Assembly (NCBI GenBank): GCA_035628135.1
Contig: DASPKM010000010.1
Span: 372,001-436,000 of the forward strand
Source: DASPKM01 sp035628135
GTDB taxonomy: Bacteria; Bacteroidota; Bacteroidia; Chitinophagales; Chitinophagaceae
DNA length: 64,000 nt
Direction: 5' to 3'
The notes below the pieces were generated by a model. The model saw nothing but the letters and a program-made list of their open reading frames with translations, was not told the DNA's origin and did no database searches. Shown piece after piece: positions 35,901 to 45,500 of this stretch (positions within the stretch are counted from its first letter, which is position 1; the number at the start of each line of letters is the position of its first letter). Made by a program: the position numbers and the translations under genes.

Positions 35901-37485
35901 TAATGTTGTGGCAAACGCCGTAAATGCCGGTGCGGCGACTATTACATGGACGAATGGCAGTGGCCATAAAAGAATTGTGCTGATGAGGGCGAATGGCGCA
36001 GTGAATGAAAGTCCCGCTGATGGTATAAACTATACGCCAAATACTTTCTTTGGCTCCGGATCACAATTAGGAAATGGTAATTATGTCGTGTTCAACGGTA
36101 CAGGAAATAGTGTTACCGTTACCAACCTCAATCTAACCAACACTTATCATGTTGCAGTCATTGAATACAATAATTTTGGCGGAACCACAATTCTTTATCA
36201 GACCATCAATCCGTCCACGGCTGTTGTTACCCTTAGTGCACCGCAAATACAATCGTCAAATCCCGTCTCAAATGCCGTTACACTTACTACAGCAACTATT
36301 AGTTGGTCAAATGGAAACGGTCATAAAAGAATTGTTTTGATGAGGGCTGGTTCGGCGGTCAATGCCGATCCGCTGGATAATACTTCCTATTCCCCGGATA
36401 CAGTCTTCGGATCCGGGTCACAAATCGGCGCCGGCAATTACACAGTTTATAACGGAACCGGAAACAGTATAACTGTATCTAATCTGAATCTTGCCACAAC
36501 TTACCATGTAGCCATTTATGAATACAATGATTTTGGAAGTTCCCTCAAACGGTATCTTACTATTAACCCGGCGAGGACGCCTGTTTCCGGACGCCCCCAG
36601 ATACAGGCCGCAAATGCCGTGGTAAATATCGTAAACAATACATCCGTTATTGTTGGCTGGACCAGCGGAAGTGGTCATAAGCGCATCGTTCTGATGAAAG
36701 CTAATGGGGCCGTAAATGCACAACCAAGTGACAACACAAACTATACAGCCAACCCGTCTTTTGGCGCCGGTACACAAATTGGCATCGGCAACTATGTTGT
36801 GTACAGCGGCACAGGAAATAATGTAACGGTTACGAACCTGGTAGCCGGGACTACCTATCATATTGCTGTATTTGAATACAACGATTTCGACATTATTAAT
36901 AAATTATATCTCACCCTTGACCCCGCACGAACCAGTGTGAGCCTTGGCACGTTGCCAGTACGTTTGATTGATTTCACAGCAAACCCAACTCATAAAAAAA
37001 TTCACTTGAACTGGGTAACATCAGAAGAACATAATAGTTTGCGCTTCAGCATTGAAAAAAGCATAGACGGAATCAGTTTTTCCGAAATCGGAAGAGTGCC
37101 GGCAAAAGGAGAATCGAATATCCGTAGTAATTATTCCTATACTGATCATTCACCTTTCGATGGAAATAATTATTACCGGCTAAAGCAGGTAGATCGTGAT
37201 GGAAACCATACTTATTCCCCCGTGAGATCTGCGAAATTCATTTCAATAACCTTGATAAGAAATGTAGTGAACCCGGTATCAGGCAAGTTAACTATTGATC
37301 TGTTCAAACAGCCTTCATTAAATGCCTACCTGGTTATTCATGATTTGAATGGCCGCGTGATGAAGAAAGAAAAAATTTCTTCTGTACATATCGAAACCGA
37401 TATTTCTTTCCTTCCAAACGGCCTGTATTTGCTGGAGGTACGTGATTCAGAAAGAAGAGAACAAATTAAGTTGGTTAAAAAATAG
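32950..37485 (+). CDS. Giant secreted protein with 11 fibronectin-like repeats and T9SS sorting domain
   Basis: From the ATG at 32950 the protein has 1,511 residues. It has a signal peptide (MKSKLYTYVVLIFSFLQTSSLFA), then 11 tandem domains of roughly 115-120 residues (about 33.0-36.9 kb). Each contains [W/F]TxGNGxxRIVxAKxGSPV, a FGxGxQIGxGNYVV segment, and NLxPxTTYHxAVFEYNG. Repeats 1-8 alternate between two subtypes (VTAVPVNGMTY versus VDAVPADFTSYF), and repeats 9-11 form a third with GHKRIVLMRANGAVN. The C-terminal 180 residues are a further beta domain and a type IX sorting domain ending in a positively charged strand. It is probably displayed on the surface, perhaps as an adhesin. Earlier in-frame codons from 32782 overlap the promoter. 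Confidence 0.85.
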   Translation: MKSKLYTYVVLIFSFLQTSSLFATPGTSYVVPTNPSTNLTFGSIEGNSLSFSWTPGNGANRIVIARKDNPVTAIPVNGTDYFANGTFGSGNEISTGQFVVYKGNGSTFGMTGLIPNSTYHIAIFEFNGSGFSTEYLTAAFLSGSRATLSVPTIQVSNITISQVTGNSMRLNFTPGNGASRLILAKANSPVDANPTDLVSYFAGNQFGNGTQIGNGNFVIAIGSNAVTLTGLQPSTTYHFAAFEFNGSTGPVYLAVNPALANQTTAPRPSVPSGNLTFSNVEGNTLAINFTTGNGAKRIVIAKAGSPVTAVPVDGMTYTASTVFGNGQQIAPGEFVMMDSSLSGITLSNLQHSTTYHLAVFEYDGLGANTAYLTSSFLAGSRSTAVQPTIQTSNLSVGAITNNSITLNWTSGNGSERIILAKQGSPVNATPVTYTSYFPSLSFGSGTQIGTGNYVVYKGSGNTTTVTNLAFNTTYHFTVYELNGNAAPVYLTVSPPVASATTSGAPSVPSSNPFYNIVEGNVMQLGWSPGNGTGRIIIAKAGSPVTAVPVNGMTYSGNTSFGSGFVIAPGEFVVSNGNSSNLSLTNLSPGITYHLAIFEYNGSGSTTTYLTSSFLTTSRTTLAAPTIQTSNLSFSNIISNSIQINMTAGNGANRLVLVKAGSPVDAVPADFISYFPSTVFGNGAQIGSGNYVIKANSLNTVTLTGLQPNTTYHFAAFEYNGSSGPVYNRIAIPTANATTLPAPTVPASNVSFSVIQGNSMQVQWVAGNGTKRLVVARQGSPVTALPLNGVNYTANIAFGAGQQISAGQYVVGNTASTGITVTNLSPGTTYYFAVFEVDGTGSNTGYLTSSFATGNASTVSAPTVQTSNLFFTSISNTSMTLNWTNGNGQARLVVARAGSPVNAVPADLTSYFASGNIAFAGQITPGNYVVSSTNGSSANVSGLQPNTTYHFAVYEFNGGFGPVYLTSSPATGNATTVGAPQTQASNVVANAVNAGAATITWTNGSGHKRIVLMRANGAVNESPADGINYTPNTFFGSGSQLGNGNYVVFNGTGNSVTVTNLNLTNTYHVAVIEYNNFGGTTILYQTINPSTAVVTLSAPQIQSSNPVSNAVTLTTATISWSNGNGHKRIVLMRAGSAVNADPLDNTSYSPDTVFGSGSQIGAGNYTVYNGTGNSITVSNLNLATTYHVAIYEYNDFGSSLKRYLTINPARTPVSGRPQIQAANAVVNIVNNTSVIVGWTSGSGHKRIVLMKANGAVNAQPSDNTNYTANPSFGAGTQIGIGNYVVYSGTGNNVTVTNLVAGTTYHIAVFEYNDFDIINKLYLTLDPARTSVSLGTLPVRLIDFTANPTHKKIHLNWVTSEEHNSLRFSIEKSIDGISFSEIGRVPAKGESNIRSNYSYTDHSPFDGNNYYRLKQVDRDGNHTYSPVRSAKFISITLIRNVVNPVSGKLTIDLFKQPSLNAYLVIHDLNGRVMKKEKISSVHIETDISFLPNGLYLLEVRDSERREQIKLVKK

Positions 37486-37546
37486 ACAGAAATGTCATCC
37501 ATATGAAAAACATGCCATTCTTAGATGCATCCAATATTCATTTCCT

Positions 37547-37580
37547 ACCCGGGGCCTGGCAATAAAGGCTCCGGGTTTTT
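37547..37580 (+). terminator. Rho-independent terminator after the giant repeat protein gene
   Basis: ACCCGGGGCC and GGCTCCGGGT form a stem with one mismatch around a 10-base loop and run straight into TTTTT. Confidence 0.82.
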
Positions 37581-37665
37581 AAAAAATCCATTAAAAATTT
37601 CAGCTGAGAAAGCATCAATCCGTTTTAAGCGAGTCCTGAATACCTGACCAGGAAACAATAACAAT

Positions 37666-38142
37666 ATGACAGAAAAAAACCAATCAAACAATTGGAAATC
37701 CGGGAGAGGAAAGTTGGGCATTCTTAAACCTTTGCTTGGGTGTTGGATTGCAACTGGTGATTCGGAAATGGGAAAAATGAAATGTACAAGAACATTTACA
37801 AAAGTGCTTGACGGAAGTTATATACAACTTACCGCGAAATGGGAGTTCCCTTCAAAAGTTTACGAAGAAATCGCCATTATAGGGTTGAACGAAAGCCAAA
37901 TTTCGTTTTGGTCCTTCTCTTCGGATGGAAAAAAATCTCTCGGGAAAATTTCGGATGCAACTGACATTCATTCTCAAGCCATTTGCTTTGAAGCCCAAAT
38001 GCCCGCAGGGCTTGCAAGAATGATTTATTGGCCCGATGAAAAAGATGGCTTTTGCTGGGCTGTTGAGGCGAAAAACAAAAAGGGTTGGAATAGGTTTACG
38101 GAACATCACTATAAACCGATAGAACCATCCTCAACGAGATAG
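37666..38142 (+). CDS. Hypothetical lipocalin-like cytoplasmic protein
   Basis: The 158-residue protein has no signal peptide. Successive beta strands (LLGCWIATGDSEMGKMKCTRTFTKVLDGSYIQLTAKWEF, EIAIIGLNESQISFWSFSSDGKKSLGKI) suggest a small beta-barrel like the DUF1579/lipocalin-type proteins that begin with a 'G-W' strand. I cannot assign a ligand or reaction. It lies in the A+T-rich region after the giant repeat gene, with its own intergenic space. Confidence 0.65.
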   Translation: MTEKNQSNNWKSGRGKLGILKPLLGCWIATGDSEMGKMKCTRTFTKVLDGSYIQLTAKWEFPSKVYEEIAIIGLNESQISFWSFSSDGKKSLGKISDATDIHSQAICFEAQMPAGLARMIYWPDEKDGFCWAVEAKNKKGWNRFTEHHYKPIEPSSTR

Positions 38143-38244
38143 TAAGAACGACAAAGTGGCCCATGTGTGAATGCCCAATCCATTATACCGGAATTTATTC
38201 GAGCACTCTCACATCGTCAAATTTTAGGTGCTAGTGTCAACGGA

Positions 38245-38325
38245 TTAGCCGGTTGTCATTTTCTCATACAACTCCTTGAAATATAACACACCCAATTCGA
38301 TATTTGTCTTATCGGGACTACTACC
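38245..38325 (-). pseudogene. Gene-end remnant, copy A of a flanking repeat
   Basis: Read on the minus strand, this decodes to SSPDKTNIELGVLYFKELYE and then KMTTG before a stop at 38245-38247. It is clearly homologous to 46741-46842. No start codon or longer frame accompanies it, so I take it as the decayed 3' end of a gene, family not recognised. The other bases between 38143 and 38515 hold only two hairpins. Confidence 0.5.
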
Positions 38326-38364
38326 GCGCTAAATCAACAAAATCCAAAATTTCTTAAATGCTTG

Positions 38365-38389
38365 AAGCCCGCTGTACTGCAGCGGGCTT
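38365..38389. terminator. Hairpin, possibly a terminator
   Basis: AAGCCCGCTG and CAGCGGGCTT form a perfect 10-base stem with loop TACTG. On the plus strand no T-run follows, so terminator activity is uncertain. Confidence 0.45.
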
Positions 38390-38452
38390 ATTCCTGGATA
38401 GAAGACTGTCATCGTTTCCGAAACTGGCATACATATGCAAATGTCGTAACCT

Positions 38453-38493
38453 ATAGAAAAAACAAACAAAGGTCGGCCGCTGCCAACCTTTGT
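38453..38493 (-). terminator. Terminator of the FISUMP lipoprotein gene
   Basis: ACAAAGGTCGGC (38466-38477) pairs with GCCAACCTTTGT (38482-38493) with one mismatch. On the minus strand the stem is followed by TTGTTTTTT. It lies 23 bases beyond the stop codon. Confidence 0.75.
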
Positions 38494-38515
38494 CCCGTGA
38501 TCAAATTAAATTTTC

Positions 38516-39664
38516 TTAATCTTTCACGCAACGGCAGGGTAATCCAAATCCACGTTCTGCAGGTGAAATAAAAAGTCCATAAGCATTGTCGATAAACACG
38601 GCCATTGCACTACCACCATTAGCAGTACTTGTCCAAAAATGTCCTACATCTCCATTTTGTGCTACTATCCCCGTTTGTGAAGGCCTGTAATATCCTGCTG
38701 CAAGTTTAAGGTTGGATCGAAATGCAGTATGCATATCGGAAATGCTTTCCAGATTGATAATATTCTGCCAGTCTGCAGCCGTTGGCATTCTCCACCCGGC
38801 ACCTAGAGCAGCGCAGGGATCTTTTCCATTGACCGAGGTGGGTATACTGCCACTCCATGTATCAGTTGTTAAGCCTCCCGTACCCCACCATGCAGAACTG
38901 GGGACCTGATTTTTAATAAAGGCAGGATTACCTGGAGCTATCTGTGACGGATTTTGTATAGAAGTGGTACCCGTAATAACGGAACTGGTTGGCACCTGGT
39001 GCCCATCATCCCAACGGCCCCATTGGAAAACATGTCCGTAGGAACCTTCATCAATTGAACTAAACGCAACCCGGGTCGAGCCGAGATTGTGCTGTGTCCA
39101 GATCTTTCCATCTGCGGCCCTTACGGTTTTGTATATCACTGGCTGATTTTGATAAGTAAAACTTACAGTTCCTGTTGAGCCGGCTACTGTACCCGGATCA
39201 CCAGTTGATTCAGTTACACCAGCATTCGTGACAGTGATCGGCAAATTACATGCGGTACTTCCGGCAATACTTACAGGAATGATAAAATATCCTGCTCTGA
39301 TGGGAGTTCCCCGGGCAGTCAATGTAATACTCCCAGTTCCGTTATTCAATGTACCTGGAGGTGCAGTCATGGTAATTCCATTGACAGTAGCGCTGGTGAA
39401 TGAAGAATACGACCCCCCGGAACCATTAACATAATTCAAAGTAATGGTTACATTGGCCGGCGTACCCACAACAAAAGTTCCTTTAATAACGGGATTACCG
39501 CAATTGTTGAAATAAAGGGGCGGCCGCGGAGGTTTTTTGCTTGCCGCAATTTCTTCTACAGCAGTTTGTGTTTCCACTTTCTTTTCACAAGCCTGAAGAA
39601 TAAAGATCACCAGCGCAATGAGTAACGGCAAAAAAATCCTGCCTGCAAATACAGTTGTTTTCAT
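38516..39664 (-). CDS. FISUMP-domain lipoprotein
   Basis: The protein has 382 residues. A lipoprotein signal (LLIALVIFILQACEKK) is followed by an Ala/Lys-rich linker and beta-rich segments of about 100 residues that repeat the pattern NxxxPVxKGTFVVG / GTPIRAGYFIIPVSIAG. The C-terminal half is a Fibrobacter succinogenes major paralogous (FISUMP) domain: KIWTQHNLGSTRVA, GHVFQWGRWDDGHQ, DPCAALGAGWRMPTAADWQNI and a final GLPCRCVKD. FISUMP proteins are surface-exposed; their function is unproven. It is transcribed toward its own terminator and precedes the HET-C unit on the map. Confidence 0.83.
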   Translation of the reverse strand: MKTTVFAGRIFLPLLIALVIFILQACEKKVETQTAVEEIAASKKPPRPPLYFNNCGNPVIKGTFVVGTPANVTITLNYVNGSGGSYSSFTSATVNGITMTAPPGTLNNGTGSITLTARGTPIRAGYFIIPVSIAGSTACNLPITVTNAGVTESTGDPGTVAGSTGTVSFTYQNQPVIYKTVRAADGKIWTQHNLGSTRVAFSSIDEGSYGHVFQWGRWDDGHQVPTSSVITGTTSIQNPSQIAPGNPAFIKNQVPSSAWWGTGGLTTDTWSGSIPTSVNGKDPCAALGAGWRMPTAADWQNIINLESISDMHTAFRSNLKLAAGYYRPSQTGIVAQNGDVGHFWTSTANGGSAMAVFIDNAYGLFISPAERGFGLPCRCVKD

Positions 39665-40079
39665 GAAAATTTTTTAATAAGTATTAATAGTTAAAATCGA
39701 ATAGGCAACCAGTTCATATTTGAAAGTTACCTGTTCAAAGTTCAATAAGGGGGGCTCGTATGGTAAGAAACGTAAGCAGGAAAAAAAAAGTTGCTTCGCT
39801 ATCAGCAGTCTCAATAGAAATAACTCTTCGCATATTGGTGATCGTCAGGCAATATGGCAGCAACATGCTGCGAGGATTTAGTAGCTTGAAAATTTTATTT
39901 ATTAAAAGCAACCGGCAACTGAGAATAAGCGTAAAATAGTTCACGCAGACCACAAATCCGAATTGTTGAAAATCTCGCTAAGCGAAATCTGCATTAAAAA
40001 GACCATCAAGGATGGTTCAAGAATATTTCAAGTATCTGGAGTAGCGGCAGGACAAATGCCAACCGTTAGGATTTGACTT
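39665..40079. other. Non-coding AT-rich stretch
   Basis: I see no supported gene in these 415 bases. A 72-codon minus-strand frame (39735-39953) looks like chance. The high A+T content matches the surrounding accessory region. Confidence 0.4.
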
Positions 40080-40199
40080 TTAGGCAGTCTGTAGGAGATT
40101 ATAAGACGGCACTTTATTTTGATAAACATAGTCATCTTCCGATGCAAGATCTCTATTGTAATAAGCCCATGAATTATCGGGGTGTTCTTTCCAGAACAT
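40080..40199 (-). CDS. Possible small protein of 39 residues downstream of the HET-C gene
   Basis: The minus strand from the ATG at 40199 encodes MFWKEHPDNSWAYYNRDLAS and then EDDYVYQNKVPSYNLLQTA. The pattern of Tyr, Asp and Asn (WAYYNRDLA...DDYVYQN) resembles DKNYY-type repeats, so it looks like protein rather than noise. The frame is the same as the HET-C gene that stops at 40224-40226, so it could be a separate short gene (a GTG at 40214 is also possible) or the remains of a longer HET-C C-terminus cut off by a new stop. Confidence 0.4.
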   Translation of the reverse strand: MFWKEHPDNSWAYYNRDLASEDDYVYQNKVPSYNLLQTA

Positions 40200-40223
40200 T
40201 GTGTTTTTTCCCACGGTGAATGT

Positions 40224-42551
40224 TTAATTGGCTGCGGCCCCAGGCCTGGCTTGCTGTTTCCGTGGATACTCGCTTTGGAGTTGGTCTCTCAATGACCTTG
40301 CCTTCTTGATCATATTATCAAGTTTCTTAGCGGGAGTATCATCATTTTTTCCTTGGGACTTATAATACCGGTATTTATGATACCGGGAATCAAGGAATTT
40401 ACCCTGCAAATTTTGTTCGGACGCAAATAAGTTCCAGCGCCCGTCTTTACCAGATTTCGGTTTTGATGGTTCCATTATCCTGATGAACCATTTATCGGCG
40501 TTGGCCTGGTAAACCGGCATCTCTGTTTTTGTTCTCTGCAAAGGGATTATGAGTGCCACAGCCTTTTCCGGTGACGCTCCGGGCCCGAATTGTACAAGTT
40601 GGCCAATTTTGTCAATACGCATGTAATTATTAAGGATACGTTTTTTGTGTTTCCGTAATTGTTCAATACTACCGGTGATACCCATTTCCTTAAGTTTATT
40701 ATTGAGGTCGAAATTAACTTCGGCGATTTCCTCCCAATATTTATGGTTATCCGTCTCGGCAAACTGGGCCGTGCTTTTGTATTTTTCGGCCAGGGATATT
40801 AACGTGTCATACATCGGTTGATTACTGGCACGGACATAATGAAGGTTGTCTATTACAAATTCCCGGGTTTCTTTTTCTATCCGGAGTTTGGAAAACGGGT
40901 GACCCAGGAAGAATTCACATAGCTGCGCCCAGTTCACCCATTTCGCATCTTCTTTTTTCCCTCCCTCCCCGGTATCATAGCTCCATCTGCATAATGTATT
41001 GACAATATACCAGTGCGCTGCTTTTGCGCAGTTCAACGAATGACTATACAAAAATGCTTCGCTGCCATCCTTTGCCATCAGCGAATGGCTACCTATGCGA
41101 AAGTTAGCATGGGCGGTAACAATAGCATCGGCCGTAAAGAACGATACCTTTTTAAGTATCCATTTAGCTTGTTTTCTAATAATGAAGGATACTGGCATTT
41201 GATACAACTCCTTGAGATCTTCCAAATATTCATACCCGGTGGCATAAGTCCTGATGCTTTGGACCACGTAAGGATTCGACATTAATCTTAAAAAAGTTTC
41301 AAGCCCCGATTTAAACTCCGTATTTCTCAGAATGAAATCGGTTTTTCCAAATTCCGATGTCAGCCAGAAAATGGTGTCTGGCTGAAGTTCCGTGAACCGG
41401 GTCAGTTCAGGTTGGTCCATTAATCCGGGATCAATCTTTGATTTTACAAAAGCCAGGGGCTCGCCAACAAAATCTTTCAGCTTCTTTAAAAACTCAACAA
41501 TGGCAGTTTCGTTTTGATCTCCAAAAAGCACTTCCTCCAAAAGATGCCCTAGGGAGATGAAAGTATCGGTGACATCAAAATATCCCGTTGATACATTCGG
41601 CTCGTTGGGAAGGTCGACCCAATTAGTGTTCATTTTGAAGTTATCGGGATCATTATTGATAGGCTTGTACTTTTTGAGCCTTTTATTCAACACGGTATTG
41701 GTCCAAATCTGGTTTTCCTTCATGAATTTGCTGCTCATCAGCGTACAGGCGTGCTCGATAAAATTAGAATGCGCGAAAAAGTCCTCTATACCATGCAATG
41801 CACGGCCGATCTGTGCCAGGTTGCGATAGGTTTCATATTCGTCTACAGCAACACCGCTTTTAAAAAAGCGCGAAGCCCAATCCCTGTCCACTTCAGCCAG
41901 GATGCCTGCCACTACAAACAGGTCGTCTTTCAAATAGGAATATACATTCAGGTAATTGTCATCCTTATTATCGGGGTCCCGTGTCAATTTATCGGTGTGG
42001 TCACTATAAAGTGTTTTCTTTTCTTCCCTACCCGTTTCGGGCCTGTCAAGATGTTCATGTGGAAAATACTGAGTGTAGAACTCATCAAACAACTTCTTAA
42101 AAATTTCAAAGGGTATTTTTGTTTTATTTTCTTTATCCGGCTTACAGAATTTATTATACGCTTTGAATTTGATCAGGAAACGCAGCATGCGATGCAGGTC
42201 CGAATCCCTGCCCTGGTTCCGGGTTTTGACTACCCTTTTTACAAACAAGAGGAGGTTTGCTTTATCCTCCTCGATAGCATTATTAATTTCGGCGATCCCT
42301 GTATTCAGTTTTAGGGGAACCATTCTTGCGATGAGCCAGTTATAATAGTCTTTTATTGCTTTATCTGCTTTTACCGCAAAATCTGCTGTGGCTGCGGGAT
42401 CAATCACCTGGCTCAGGTCCCGCAACCAATTGCCCATATAGAAAGCCTGCGCGTGAGCGGGCAGGAACTCCTTACCTGCTCTTTTGAAAGCTTCCTTCAG
42501 CAGCGGAATTCCCGCATCCCTGGCAATCTCTTCATGTCCTTTAGCTTCCAT
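40224..42551 (-). CDS. HET-C domain protein
   Basis: The protein has 775 residues and no signal peptide. Motifs typical of the HET-C family (fungal heterokaryon incompatibility C and bacterial homologues) are clear: GHEEIARDAG at 5-14, PAHAQAFYMGNWLRDLSQVID at 31-51, PHEHLDRPE at 164-172, and GRALHGIEDFFAHSNFIEHA at 249-268. The last has H253, D257, H261 and H267. This His/Asp arrangement is that of the zinc-dependent phospholipase C/P1 nuclease superfamily, suggesting a metal-dependent hydrolase. The C-terminal 350 residues are less familiar. The start lies 11 bases after the 1,028-residue protein gene, so the two are co-transcribed. Confidence 0.82.
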   Translation of the reverse strand: MEAKGHEEIARDAGIPLLKEAFKRAGKEFLPAHAQAFYMGNWLRDLSQVIDPAATADFAVKADKAIKDYYNWLIARMVPLKLNTGIAEINNAIEEDKANLLLFVKRVVKTRNQGRDSDLHRMLRFLIKFKAYNKFCKPDKENKTKIPFEIFKKLFDEFYTQYFPHEHLDRPETGREEKKTLYSDHTDKLTRDPDNKDDNYLNVYSYLKDDLFVVAGILAEVDRDWASRFFKSGVAVDEYETYRNLAQIGRALHGIEDFFAHSNFIEHACTLMSSKFMKENQIWTNTVLNKRLKKYKPINNDPDNFKMNTNWVDLPNEPNVSTGYFDVTDTFISLGHLLEEVLFGDQNETAIVEFLKKLKDFVGEPLAFVKSKIDPGLMDQPELTRFTELQPDTIFWLTSEFGKTDFILRNTEFKSGLETFLRLMSNPYVVQSIRTYATGYEYLEDLKELYQMPVSFIIRKQAKWILKKVSFFTADAIVTAHANFRIGSHSLMAKDGSEAFLYSHSLNCAKAAHWYIVNTLCRWSYDTGEGGKKEDAKWVNWAQLCEFFLGHPFSKLRIEKETREFVIDNLHYVRASNQPMYDTLISLAEKYKSTAQFAETDNHKYWEEIAEVNFDLNNKLKEMGITGSIEQLRKHKKRILNNYMRIDKIGQLVQFGPGASPEKAVALIIPLQRTKTEMPVYQANADKWFIRIMEPSKPKSGKDGRWNLFASEQNLQGKFLDSRYHKYRYYKSQGKNDDTPAKKLDNMIKKARSLRDQLQSEYPRKQQARPGAAAN

Positions 42552-42562
42552 TTTGATCGTGC

Positions 42563-45500
42563 TTATGAAAAATCGCCGGGCTTGGGTTTCATGGCGTCTG
42601 CATAGTCTTTGGGGTATTTTACCGTATTGTCCAGCAAGGCCGCATTTATATTATCAAGGTATACGAGCGTCGTGGGCAATTTGTATATCCAGGGATCGCC
42701 TTCCTGCACCCCACCCTTAAACTGGCCTTCCTGTTCTTTGAGTTCATCGATCAGCGACAGCCAATGATTGCTTCCCGGGATCGGCGCCTGTTTGCCACCC
42801 CATATCTTCCGGCCTCCGGATGCAAAGAAAGCAGTAACATCATATTCGAACCCAGGCCGTGCAGGCAGCAAAACGCGGGCAGCGCCTGCTTGCAGGAAGC
42901 TGTTGAATATTGGATCAGGGTCACCAAGATTTTTGATGTTCAGCCAATTGGGCTTTCTACCCCAGAAATAGGGATAGAAAACATAAGTGATCTGCTCCCA
43001 TTCAAACGCCTGTTCGAAAAACTGGATATAATTTCCTTCTATGTAAGATTCCAAAATTGAAAACTCGGGATATCCAAGTGTACCCGCATTGCTGCGCATC
43101 GCGTCAAAGGATTCAAAACGCTGCCCGGTCATCATTGTAATACAATGCTTTTTCAACTCTTCTTTTTCAATCTTGCGGTTAATACCGGGGTTATTTCCTT
43201 CAATGACAATTCCTTCATTGATACTCGTTGATTTTTGCCAGTCTTCATATTCAACCCGCAACTTATTATATGCTGCCAATACTGACCCAAAGGTTTGGTT
43301 TTGCCATTCTTTATAATGACGGTCAGTACGGTAACAAATAATTTCAACATTGGCAATGAAATGCCGGCCTAACCCGGCAATAGCCACGGGTATTACCTTG
43401 TCCTCGGTATTTAATGCCAAGTTGGTAATTGGTGAATTGCCGCTGGCGGGCCGCAAGTGCTTATTGCCGATCAGGATATGAAAGTTTTGTGGCCCGGTGG
43501 CTTCGTCCTTACATTGCTTGTTAATTCCGGTGCCCCACCATCCGTCATCACATTGTTCTTCCATTGCCTTCGTTTCTTTAATAACAAAAGAAATATCTGC
43601 GTGGTGAGCGATATATCCTGCGGGTATTTTTAGTCTTTCGTCAGCATCCACCACCGTAAATTCTATGTCCTTTTTGCTGTCTTCATCATCTACATCCTTG
43701 CCCGCAGCCAGCTTATCCTGTTTCAGGGAAGTGGTAACTATAGTAATGGCAGGAGGCGGAGGTGAAACATCAGGCGCATTATAAAATGCCGCTAAAGCCG
43801 CATAATTGCTTTCAGTAATTGTGTTAAAGGAAATAACGCCCAATGCAAACGGATGAACAGGCGCCGCCTTTTCTCCTTCGCTTTGCTTCCTTTTTGTGTG
43901 GAGATAAAATGCAGCTGGTTCCGGAACTACGAACTCAAACATCATTCGCTTTCCATAGTTCACAACTTTTGATAGATAGTATTTATCGATCCAATAGTAC
44001 AAGCCGCGAACATGGTCCGCGCCCTTTTCATTGTTTAATTCATGCTTGTTTTTATCTTCTGTCTGAATGATCGTGGTTACCGTTCGTTGTGTCCTTTTCT
44101 TTTCAATAAGCCGTGCCAGCGCACGGTTCATTACTTCCTGTGCATTTTTGGTAGCCGTTCTATTACTTTCTTCTTTACTGGTATTGTACTGGAAATTAAA
44201 GTGTGTATCAATGGAGACCGGCCCAAGCGTAGCCGTCACTTTAACGCCGGAATCGATCTTCATGTCCTCTTTGGTGATGCTGGACATTTCCTTTTCCAGT
44301 TCAAAGCGATCGGTGGATTGAGTTTCCTTTTCGGTTTCTGTGGTGGATTCTTCCTCAGTCACCAGGGTGTCTTCGGTTCGTTTCAAAGTGTTGAATTCCC
44401 TGGTCTTTGTTTCTCCCTTCAATACATTTTCCACATGGGCCAGCTCACCCCTTTCATATTTGAGCAACACGCTTTTGATCACTTTTAGATCTGCCATGCC
44501 AGGCGTACGTACCAACCCCACACGTTGAGGTAGTTGAATGCCTGCCTGATTATAAGGTGCACAGGGGTCTGGTATTGAATATTCCTGGCAGGGATTATCA
44601 AATGGATACCGTTGTCCCTTAATATTGACAAAACCGGGTGTTTTGTAGGGTTCACGATGCTTTTCGGCAACTGCCTGCCTTTCATTTTCCAGTTGCTCCA
44701 ACGCATGCTCTACCACTATTCCATTTTTACTTAACAGTGATTTTTCCTCGAGTATCTCGACTGTACTTTTCTGCAGCTTGCCGGCATAACTTTCGGATAA
44801 TATAGCAGAAGGCGACTTTGCATGCATGTCATTCTCATTTAACCCATGCCCCTTTTCGCGGTGACGCGATCTATATTTCTCGTCGGTTTGCTGATTCCTG
44901 AAAACATAAGACAGGTCGTTAGCGGCGTCTTCCAGTCGTTTGGCGCGTTTCTTTTCCTTCTCTTTATTCGGGTTATCCGCCGGGGGCCGGGTTTGTGGTT
45001 CTTCAGACTCCATCTTTAATTCGAAATGAACCACATCCTCGGGCAATACCACGGTAGCATGCATGGCTTCATAGATCTCCTGGCCATCGGCGAATGCCTG
45101 GGCGGGATCAAGTTTCGAGGCATATAATTTCTCAAGGATCCAGTACCACCGGACCATATCCACCAGGCTACCGAGAAAGCTTGCATTTTCGGGCCGGGGC
45201 ATTATGTATTCTGCAATCAAGTTTTCCCACAATGCAAGTTTGTCTATATAAAATGTACCCTGGGTTATAAATGCCTTCACGTCAGTTCCCAGGCTTTTTT
45301 CCACCTCCGCTAAAAAATCTTTTTCAGTTATATTGCGATTGGAATTGTTATCCCTGTGCCATAAGTACACATCGTACAAATCGGTGGGAAACCGTTTCTC
45401 GAAATCACCTGCATTTAATTTCAATTGACCGGACTCCATGAATTGTTTCACATACCGCAACATCATGGCTTCCCTTTCGGGGTGGTTTTTTAGCTGCGGA

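Noticed and set aside
33040..36950. Regular repeats of about 355 bases as a possible CRISPR or non-coding repeat
   Set aside because: They are in frame, encode fibronectin-like domains and sit inside a single open reading frame with a T9SS tail.
38295..38330. TTCGAT...TCGGGACTAC resembling the tRNA-Arg 3' end, as a possible attachment site
   Set aside because: The match is broken into short pieces with extra bases between them. It belongs to the decayed gene-end repeat shared with 46.8 kb.
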